Origin: an uncultured Roseibium sp.
Lineage (GTDB): Bacteria; Pseudomonadota; Alphaproteobacteria; Rhizobiales; Stappiaceae
Reading direction: 5' to 3'
NCBI RefSeq assembly: GCF_947494555.1
Contig: NZ_CANLVF010000001.1
Coordinates: forward strand, 1,674,001 to 1,738,000
Length of the DNA: 64,000 nt
Part shown: positions 25,342-32,459 of the stretch, one piece after another
Numbering within the stretch: position 1 is the first letter of the stretch
Layout: every line of letters starts with the position of its first letter
The notes under the pieces: model-generated
Databases searched by the model: none
What the model was told of the DNA's origin: nothing
The model's input: only the letters and a program-made list of their open reading frames with translations
Program-made: the position numbers and the translations under genes

Positions 25342-28077
25342 TTGGAAAACCTTCAGTTCAAGTATCCTTGGCGGGCCTATCAGAAACGCGTTCTTGATGA
25401 GCTGACGTCGCATCTGGATGATGCGCAGCTTCATGTTGTTGCAGCACCCGGGTCCGGCAAAACCGTTCTCGGGCTGGAGGTAATGGGCAGGCTGGCAAGG
25501 CCAGCGATTGTCTTTGCGCCTTCTCTTGCGATCCGGAACCAGTGGAAACACCGGCTTATTGATCTGTTTCTTCCAGAATGTGCGGATCAGGGTTGGATTT
25601 CGATGGATATCCGGCGGCCGGCGCTGCTGACCATCACGACCTATCAGGGCTTTCACGCGGCGCTTACCGGGGCGGCCGATGAAGAAACCGGGGAGGCGGC
25701 AGATGCGGCAGACCTGGATCTGGTCAGGCAGTTCAAGGAGATCGGCGTCGGCACCCTGATCTTCGATGAGGCGCATCACCTGCGCAAGGACTGGCAAAGG
25801 TCGCTGGTGGAACTGAGGAACGCGTTGCCGCGCGATGTAACGACGGTTGCGTTGACGGCCACGCCGCCCTACGACGTCAGCGCGTCGGAATGGGCAAATT
25901 ATGAGGATCTGTGCGGGCCGATCGATTGCGAGATTTCGGTCCCCGAACTGGTCAGAGCCGGTGATCTTTGCCCGCACCAGGATCTCATCTGTCTGGCGTC
26001 GCCGACTGCCTCGGAAACGGAATTCATCGATGCGTTCTGGAAAAGCGTGAACGCCTTCGCGCATGGTCTATTGAACGACAATGCGTTTCTTTCCTGCCTT
26101 GAGACCATTCCCTGGTTTTCAGCGCCTTTCAAATATGAAGAGGAGATCTTTTCAAACTCCGCATTCGTTGTTGCAGCGCTGGTGTTTTTGAAGGCGGCCG
26201 GAAGACCGGTGCCCAAAGATGCGCTCGCGCTCTTCGCCGTGGAGTTGGAGCACCTGCCTGCGCTGGATCGCGATTTTCTGGAATCACTGGTCACCGGTGC
26301 GACCTCGGGAGATGCATCAAGGTGGTTTGAGGACAACGGGTTAAGGCAGGAAATCCTGAAAAACTTAAGATCCTTTGGTGCGCTGCGGCGCGGCAAGCCC
26401 ATGCTGGCTGAGGTGGATGAAATCGACCGACGCCTCAGAAACAGTCTCGGCAAGATCCAGAGCATCAAAACTATTGTCGCGGCAGAAAGCTCCAGCCTCG
26501 GACCAGCCCTGCGGATGGTGGTGCTGACGGACTACATCTACCGCGACCTGACACCGTCGCCGGGCCAGCAACACTATGAGCCAGTCAAGATTGGAGCTGT
26601 TCCGCTTTTCGAAACTCTTCGGCACAAGGGCGAGTATCTCTACAAGGTCGGATTGCTGACTGGCTCGCTGGTGATCCTGCCGGTGGATGCCATTTACTTG
26701 TTTGAGAGCGCTGCTGCGCAAAAGGGAATTGGGAAGCAGGATTTCAACATGCGACCTCTGCCGCATGACGCTGACTACGCCGAGATTGAACTGAAATCGC
26801 GCTACCGTCACGAGACTGTTCATCTTGTGACCTCCGTGTTCGAGCAGGGAGGTGTCACGATCCTCGTTGGAACGCAGGCACTTTTGGGTGAGGGATGGGA
26901 CGCGCCCTGCATCAACACGCTCGTATTGGCCTCCACTGTCGGCTCGTTCATGCTGTCCAACCAGATGCGCGGACGGGCAATCCGGATTGACCCTGACAAG
27001 CCGAACAAGACTGCGAATATCTGGCATCTGGCCTGCGTTAACAGCCTGGAACAGCAGGTTTCGCTCGAAAGTGTTCGCAACAAAGTCCAGTCGCTGAACC
27101 CGATTACTCCGGCGAAGACTAATCCTGCTCGCCTGAGCGGTCTGCTTGGCGATGACTGGGACGATCTCAGTAGGAGGTTCCGGGCATTTGAGGGATTGAG
27201 CGTTGCCGACCCGCCCTATATCGAGACGGGCATTGGCCGTATGGGGTTTCCGGAGGCCAGCTGGATCCACGAAACCCTGGAGCACCAAAATGCGAAGGCA
27301 TTTACCAGAAGTGCGAAGAGGGATTTGCTGTTCACGCGTTGGCGTGGGGCTCTCGAAACTTTTGGCGAAAAAGCCCTGTTGCGGCGTATGGTGACCACCC
27401 GCAGACCGTCGCAGACCTGGGTCTATCGGAACCAGATGAGTTCGCTTGGTCTGGGCTCTGTTCTGGTAACGGCAATTCTCGTGATCCTGTCTCAGAAGGA
27501 TCTTCCGCCCGGTATTCTCGCGTTCATGGGTCTGGCCGTCGTGGTGGTGTTTGTCTTTGCACTCAAGGAGGGCGGAAATCCGCTGCGCACGATCCGTCTT
27601 GCCATTCAAAACAGAACGCTGCGCGGGAACATGTCGCAACTGGGGCAGGCGGTGTTGCAGACCATGATCCACACCGGCGACATCAGGACGCCTCTGGGAA
27701 AACTGACACTCACTGTCAATACCTATGCTGGTGACAGTTTCTGCACGCTGGAAGGCGCTGAAGCAAAGGAATGCGCCCTGTTTCTCGATGCGATGAAGCA
27801 ATTGCTGGGGCCGATTGAAAGCCCGAAATATTTGATCGTCCGTCGCGTCGGCCTCTTCGGCAAGAAGATGGTCGACTATCATCCGGTTCCCGACAGGATC
27901 GCGCGAAGGAAGGCGGATGCAGAGGTGTTCCTGGAACGCTGGACGGCTCTTGTCTCGGATGCCGATCTCGTCTCCGTCAGGTCGAGAGAAGGGCGCAGAG
28001 TTCTTCTCCAGGCACGGGCTGATGCATTCGCTTCACACTTTGTGCCCCAGGCAGAGCTGTTGGGCCGGTGGGAGTGA
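25342..28077 (+). CDS. SF2 DEAH-box helicase with two C-terminal membrane segments
   Basis: The 911-residue protein is a superfamily 2 helicase. It has Walker A VAAPGSGKT (residues 33-41), DEAH at 142-145, TATPP near 172-176 and motif VI QMRGR at 541-545. A long helical insert (about 210-420) separates the two RecA lobes. After the helicase core come two hydrophobic helices at about 703-718 and 724-742, then a C-terminal cytosolic domain of about 170 residues with no family I recognise. The TTG start is forced by an in-frame TAA at 25336. It converges on the DUF2169 cluster. A membrane-bound SF2 enzyme is unusual and could act in DNA uptake, defence or RNA turnover; no partner gene is adjacent. 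Confidence 0.85.
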   Translation: MENLQFKYPWRAYQKRVLDELTSHLDDAQLHVVAAPGSGKTVLGLEVMGRLARPAIVFAPSLAIRNQWKHRLIDLFLPECADQGWISMDIRRPALLTITTYQGFHAALTGAADEETGEAADAADLDLVRQFKEIGVGTLIFDEAHHLRKDWQRSLVELRNALPRDVTTVALTATPPYDVSASEWANYEDLCGPIDCEISVPELVRAGDLCPHQDLICLASPTASETEFIDAFWKSVNAFAHGLLNDNAFLSCLETIPWFSAPFKYEEEIFSNSAFVVAALVFLKAAGRPVPKDALALFAVELEHLPALDRDFLESLVTGATSGDASRWFEDNGLRQEILKNLRSFGALRRGKPMLAEVDEIDRRLRNSLGKIQSIKTIVAAESSSLGPALRMVVLTDYIYRDLTPSPGQQHYEPVKIGAVPLFETLRHKGEYLYKVGLLTGSLVILPVDAIYLFESAAAQKGIGKQDFNMRPLPHDADYAEIELKSRYRHETVHLVTSVFEQGGVTILVGTQALLGEGWDAPCINTLVLASTVGSFMLSNQMRGRAIRIDPDKPNKTANIWHLACVNSLEQQVSLESVRNKVQSLNPITPAKTNPARLSGLLGDDWDDLSRRFRAFEGLSVADPPYIETGIGRMGFPEASWIHETLEHQNAKAFTRSAKRDLLFTRWRGALETFGEKALLRRMVTTRRPSQTWVYRNQMSSLGLGSVLVTAILVILSQKDLPPGILAFMGLAVVVVFVFALKEGGNPLRTIRLAIQNRTLRGNMSQLGQAVLQTMIHTGDIRTPLGKLTLTVNTYAGDSFCTLEGAEAKECALFLDAMKQLLGPIESPKYLIVRRVGLFGKKMVDYHPVPDRIARRKADAEVFLERWTALVSDADLVSVRSREGRRVLLQARADAFASHFVPQAELLGRWE

Positions 28078-28177
28078 ATTAAGAAGCGAGTTGGCGATCA
28101 ACTCAAGTTGAGGCAATAGCCTTGAATTACGGTCTGGTCGCAGCATTCGTCTGAGACTGTAGGACGGGCCTGAGGGG

Positions 28178-29971
28178 TCAGGCGTCTTTGAATTCGAGTG
28201 CCGCCCGTAGGGCAGGTTTGGCCGCTGCCCAGTCAGGTCCAACCGGCGAAACAATGCGTTTCACGGACGGGTACCAAAGGCTGCTGGTCCCGTCTCCTGC
28301 CCAGTACCATTCGTGATTTTCCTGAAGCAGGGCGATACCCGGGCGGCCAAGCGCGCCTGCGATATGCAGCGGCACCCCGTCCGGGCCAACGACCATATCC
28401 AGGCAATCGATCAGATTTACAAGGTCGCCGAGGCTTTCCAGAGCCTTGCCGGCGTCCAAAACACCCGGCCAGGTGCGCAGCTGGTGGCGGCTGTCATCGA
28501 ATTGCAGGCTCACCGGAACAATATTCAGATCTGAAAGAATGTCCTGCAAATGATCGATCAAAAGGCCGGGCGGGCGGGCCTGCCAAAAAACACCGATGCG
28601 CAGTCCTCTGTCTTTCGGCAGCGCGGCATCCCATACGGCCCGCCGGACCGGGTCCGGGGCGAGATAAGGGGTGAAAGGCGTCTTTTCAGGCGCGTGGAGA
28701 ATGGTACGGGCGCAAAGATCCGCCAGAAGGTCCGGTTGTTCTTCCTGCACCTCCGTCTGCCACTGAAGCTTTGCAGCGCATTCAAGCCGTTCCCAGACGC
28801 TTCTAAGTGGCGTCTTTCCGCTCAGCTCCACCGGGCCGGAGCCCGCCCAGGTGTTGGCGAACCGCATCAGGACCAGTTCGTCCGGAAGCGGTGCATAGGG
28901 CGGCAGCGCGACTTTCACCGGTGAGGTAGGGCGTTCAACCGGTAACGCCCGCCGCGTCGACCAGGACCGCCAGCTCTCCTCGACGCGGCCGCGCGCCAGA
29001 AGGGCTTCCTCGCGCAAGCTGGCCACGGGATCGGACGATTGAAGATCACTGGGAAGCTTTTCGCACATGGCGAGCAATTGCTCCCAGTTGCCGGCGCTTT
29101 TCAGGAGCTTGAGGAAGGCAAGCAGGCGGGATTGGTCCTGAGGCGCTTTGCGCAGCCAGGCGGCGCAATCTGCGAGCGCCCGCGCGGTCTCGCCACGCGC
29201 AATAGCGATTTCCGCATCCAGGACCACCACCGGCGCATAGTCGGCATATCGCTTTTTGATCCTGTCCGTCAGTTTCTGCGCTTCGGAAAGCGCGCCGCTC
29301 AGCAGATAGATCTGCGCCAGGCCGGCGGTAACATCCGCATTCTGGGGGGCCTGCAAGTGGGCCTTCTTTGCGAGTTCTCCCGCCAGGCTGAATTCACCTG
29401 TCATGCAGCGCAGACGCGACATTCCCGTGAGTGCCGCGACGTTGTCAGGCCGTAGTTCGAGCGCCTTTTCGAACATGGCAAGCGCTTCTGCAAATTTCTG
29501 CTGCTCCAGTTCGAATTTCCCGCAAGCTGCGAGTACGTCGGCATCACCCGGTGCCAGTTCCGAGGCTTTTGTCAGCCACTCCGCTGCCGCGCTGCGTTCG
29601 CCGGCAAAGTTGTGAACCTGGCCCCGCAAGAGGACTGCGGCCAGATAATCAGGGTCCGCGTTGTTGGCCTGCTTCAGAAATTCCAATGCGTCGGACGTCC
29701 GGTTCTCAAGCAGGGCCAGATTGGCCAGGTTGGTCAGGACGGCCGGGCTCTCAGGATCGATTTCATGGGCGACCTGCAGCAGATGTTTCGCATCCGCTAT
29801 CTTGCCGGTCCGCGCGAGCAGTCCGCTTTTGGCGTTCAGAGCAGTTACGTCCTGGGGGTGGCTGTCCAATACCTGGTCCAGCAGGTATTCGGCATCCTCG
29901 AATTGGCCCTTGCCCATCAGCGTTTCGGCCGCAGCGCATTTTTCAGACGACGTCAGGTTCATTTCCGGCAT
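28178..29971 (-). CDS. TPR protein with C-terminal glycosyltransferase-like domain
   Basis: The 597-residue protein starts with about eight or nine tetratricopeptide repeats (residues 10-310), such as ALEFLKQANNADPDYLAAVL and ALAMFEKALELRPDNVAAL. The C-terminal third resembles the GT9/GT41-type domain found after TPRs in many proteobacterial proteins: LRIGVFWQARP, DLVNLIDCLDMVVGPDGVPLHIAGALGRPGIALL, then WYWAGDGTSSLWYP. In relatives the position of GPDG usually holds the donor-binding Asp. It is the last gene of the minus-strand cluster, 21 bases after the repeat-rich protein. It could modify or scaffold a secreted protein, which is inference only. Confidence 0.75.
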   Translation of the reverse strand: MPEMNLTSSEKCAAAETLMGKGQFEDAEYLLDQVLDSHPQDVTALNAKSGLLARTGKIADAKHLLQVAHEIDPESPAVLTNLANLALLENRTSDALEFLKQANNADPDYLAAVLLRGQVHNFAGERSAAAEWLTKASELAPGDADVLAACGKFELEQQKFAEALAMFEKALELRPDNVAALTGMSRLRCMTGEFSLAGELAKKAHLQAPQNADVTAGLAQIYLLSGALSEAQKLTDRIKKRYADYAPVVVLDAEIAIARGETARALADCAAWLRKAPQDQSRLLAFLKLLKSAGNWEQLLAMCEKLPSDLQSSDPVASLREEALLARGRVEESWRSWSTRRALPVERPTSPVKVALPPYAPLPDELVLMRFANTWAGSGPVELSGKTPLRSVWERLECAAKLQWQTEVQEEQPDLLADLCARTILHAPEKTPFTPYLAPDPVRRAVWDAALPKDRGLRIGVFWQARPPGLLIDHLQDILSDLNIVPVSLQFDDSRHQLRTWPGVLDAGKALESLGDLVNLIDCLDMVVGPDGVPLHIAGALGRPGIALLQENHEWYWAGDGTSSLWYPSVKRIVSPVGPDWAAAKPALRAALEFKDA

Positions 29972-29992
29972 GATCCGCGGCTGATCGGAATT

Positions 29993-30949
29993 TTAGGAGG
30001 TCAGAATATTCATTCCCGAAGCGAGTTTGATGCCGGACTTGTTCAGGATGGCGCTGGCCTGCTTGACCTCCGCATCCTTTGTTTTCACCTGGGTTACCGT
30101 TCTCTGCACCGCGAGGTTTGTGATGCTCACACCGATATTGGTCGCACCTATGGACATACCTGTCGCGGATACGGACATTCCGGTTGCCGAAACTGACATG
30201 CTCGACACGGTTATTCCGAGCAGCAGGTTTATTGTGATGCTGATTGAGAACGTGATTGTGAGGGTTCCCCCGATCAGGAATGAGAACGTCCCACCGTAGT
30301 GTTCGGACATCGTCGCCCCACCGAAGCGGCTGTGGGTCGTTCCTGTCGTGACCGCGATTTCGTCCTTCAACTGCGTTTTCCACTGCCCGGAAGAATTGAG
30401 CTTGGCATGATATTCGGTGCCGACGGTCAACTCGACACCTGTATCGCTGTTCAAGTTGATCTGGTTGTCCGACTTCAGACGAATGTCCTGCGCCGTAGCG
30501 GGCTGTACATCGGTGTAGCTGCCGGTTGAGATTACGAAGCTCTGCCCGGAATGCCGGCTCAACCCGGCCGTGTGGACATCGTTGGTACCTGAAATCGTGG
30601 TTGAGTTGTTGCCTTCAATCGTCTCCGTGACATTCCCCCCGACGTGGAGGTCGAGGTTCGCCTTGTACTGCTGATACGCATCCTGGTTGATCGTGAAAAA
30701 GAGACCCCCAGTGGTTTGTACCAGCACACCGCTGGCCGGATTTTCCAGGTGGCTTGGCGAGCGTGCGCCTTCCTCGGCCGCGTCGTATTCACCGAGCCTC
30801 AGGAAGCTGCTGTTGTCGATTGTCAGCGCGCTCGTCGCTGCGTCCTTGCTACCTGTGTCCGGTAAAAGTAGCGTGGTGTTGAGGAGTTCGTTCGGATTGG
30901 TCTGTCCGGCGCGATAGTCGGCGTCGTCGACGGTTGTTGGATCTGTCAT
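29993..30949 (-). CDS. Repeat-rich, beta-structured putative spike-tip protein of the DUF2169 cluster
   Basis: The 318-residue protein has no signal peptide and no family I recognise. It is Thr/Ser/Asn/Gly rich with strand-forming alternation, like the needle part of a VgrG-type spike: ANLDLHVGGNVTETIEGNNSTTISG, and DIRLKSDNQINLNSDTGVELTVG. A hydrophobic stretch (TFSFLIGGTLTITFSISITI) precedes near-perfect seven-residue repeats SVSATGM, SVSATGM, SIGATNI, GVSITNL, followed by a charged helix. AGGAGAACGG precedes the ATG at 30949. Its place between the PAAR-like and TPR genes suggests a structural part of a secreted cargo module. Confidence 0.6.
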   Translation of the reverse strand: MTDPTTVDDADYRAGQTNPNELLNTTLLLPDTGSKDAATSALTIDNSSFLRLGEYDAAEEGARSPSHLENPASGVLVQTTGGLFFTINQDAYQQYKANLDLHVGGNVTETIEGNNSTTISGTNDVHTAGLSRHSGQSFVISTGSYTDVQPATAQDIRLKSDNQINLNSDTGVELTVGTEYHAKLNSSGQWKTQLKDEIAVTTGTTHSRFGGATMSEHYGGTFSFLIGGTLTITFSISITINLLLGITVSSMSVSATGMSVSATGMSIGATNIGVSITNLAVQRTVTQVKTKDAEVKQASAILNKSGIKLASGMNILTS

Positions 30950-30988
30950 GCCGTTCTCCTGTCAGACTTTCGGGTCCAGTTTCCTGTT

Positions 30989-31381
30989 TCAGCTCAGGGC
31001 CATTACAGAAAACTGGCTCGGAACCAGCGTCGTACCGGGTGCATTCGTTGAGTTCTGAAGCGTTGTTCCAGTCAGCCTGGTCGCCGGGGCTGTGCCGTAG
31101 AAAACCGCCACAGAACCAATCAGATACCGGGACGGTCCGATGATCGTGCCCGAAGCCACACCCATTGCAACGCCCGCTTCATCGCCACTTGTGATCGTCG
31201 TCGACGTCAGCATGTTATGCGCCAGACCGCCGCTTAAGAACACATTGAACACGTTGGGAACCGCTGTCGAGGATAGCGCTATATTCACGAAAGGCGTCGG
31301 AACCGGTCCTGCCGGGGTCGTGACGTTACACACATCCGGCATTCCCAAGCTGGTCGTACCGTTCTGGTTGTTGCAAAACAC
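30989..31381 (-). CDS. PAAR-like DUF4150 protein
   Basis: DUF4150 proteins are PAAR-like caps that sit on the tip of a type VI secretion spike and sharpen it or recruit effectors. The 130-residue protein has the expected form: PDVCNVTTPAGPVPTPFVNIALSS at the N-terminus, then TSGDEAGVAMGVASGTIIGPSRYLIGSVAVFYGTAPATR. It ends soon after the cap fold with no C-terminal toxin domain. GTG at 31381 follows GGGAGGAG. It lies 16 bases after the pentapeptide gene in the same operon. Confidence 0.8.
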   Translation of the reverse strand: MFCNNQNGTTSLGMPDVCNVTTPAGPVPTPFVNIALSSTAVPNVFNVFLSGGLAHNMLTSTTITSGDEAGVAMGVASGTIIGPSRYLIGSVAVFYGTAPATRLTGTTLQNSTNAPGTTLVPSQFSVMALS

Positions 31382-31397
31382 GCTCTTTCTCCTCCCG

Positions 31398-32459
31398 CTA
31401 GCCGATGGCCCGTGGATCGTAAATTTCGCAGATCAGCCGCTGCTGATCGGTTTGACGGACTGAGCCGTGTGCACCGTCGGTCAACGCCGAGGTCAAGCTC
31501 GCATTGTGGAAATCAGCAAGGTTCAAGGTAGCACGCGACAGGTTTGCGCCCTCAAGATTGCAATTCGCCAGGTTTGCCAGTCGAAGATCGCTGCCCGCAA
31601 ATTCGGTGCCCCGGCAATCGGCCTTGTCGAATTGCGCCTTTTCGCAGGAACTGGCCGAGAGGTTCGCCATACGCAAATCGCTGCCGCTGAAGTTCGCCAT
31701 CTCAAGACGTGCGCCAGAAAAGACTGCTTCTTTCAGGTTCGCGTTGCAAAACAACGTCATCTCCGCGATTGCCCCGGCAAAGGAGCTGCCCGCCAGTTCG
31801 CTCCCGACCAGCAGGCTGCCGCTCAAGTCGGCGCGTTCGAACCGGCATCCATTCATGTCGCTTTCCATGAATGTGCACTGCATGACCGGCGTATCCGAGA
31901 AGTCGATCCCGGTCAGATCGCACCGCAGGAACATTACGGATTGGCAGATCACTTTCTCGAAGGCCGCATTCGACAGGTCGATGTCTACAAAGGAAGTGGT
32001 ATCAAGCAGCGCGTCGTTCAGATTGATCTGCGCGCTGGGGCAGTCGACGAAAGCGCATTTTTGAAACGCAGCGCTGCTGAAAACGAGATAACTGAGATCA
32101 GTCTTCAGGAACTGGCAGCCGACGAGGTTGCTGCCGCTCAGATCGCTGCCAGCAAGGTCTGTATCGAGAAACGAAACACTTTCCAGATGTGCTCCCGCAA
32201 GGTTTGCCCGACCGAGCGCAGACTTAACAAAAACTGCGTCGTCCAGATTTGTGTGGTCAAAGATCACCGAATCCAGGTTGCACTCGCTGAAAATACTGCC
32301 GCTGAGATCAGCGCCTGTCAGATTGGCCCCCGTGAAATTACACTCCACGAAGTTTCCTTTTGCCATCTTCATCCCGCTAAAGTCGCAGCCGGACAAGTCG
32401 GCTTCAAGCACAGGCTCATCATAGCGTATGAAGTCGGCAAGATCTTCAGGCGTGATCAT
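31398..32459 (-). CDS. Pentapeptide-repeat protein
   Basis: The 353-residue protein is almost wholly A(D/N)LxX-type repeats, which fold into a right-handed square beta helix. Examples are GANLTGADLSGS, LAGSDLSGSNLVGC, LSGSLLVGSELAGS and LRLANLANCNLEGANL. Only about 20 residues precede the repeats (MITPEDLADFIRYDEPVLEA). Its ATG overlaps the DUF2169 stop by four bases (ATGA), so the two are translationally coupled. Paired pentapeptide proteins are common beside DUF2169 in type VI loci, and this may be a structural or immunity partner. Function is not shown. Confidence 0.85.
   Translation of the reverse strand: MITPEDLADFIRYDEPVLEADLSGCDFSGMKMAKGNFVECNFTGANLTGADLSGSIFSECNLDSVIFDHTNLDDAVFVKSALGRANLAGAHLESVSFLDTDLAGSDLSGSNLVGCQFLKTDLSYLVFSSAAFQKCAFVDCPSAQINLNDALLDTTSFVDIDLSNAAFEKVICQSVMFLRCDLTGIDFSDTPVMQCTFMESDMNGCRFERADLSGSLLVGSELAGSSFAGAIAEMTLFCNANLKEAVFSGARLEMANFSGSDLRMANLSASSCEKAQFDKADCRGTEFAGSDLRLANLANCNLEGANLSRATLNLADFHNASLTSALTDGAHGSVRQTDQQRLICEIYDPRAIG

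Noticed and set aside
26365..27882. Minus-strand open frame of about 505 codons inside the helicase gene
   Set aside because: It is opposite a gene with clear helicase motifs, is rich in Arg, Gln and His as expected of a shadow frame, and has no recognisable domain.
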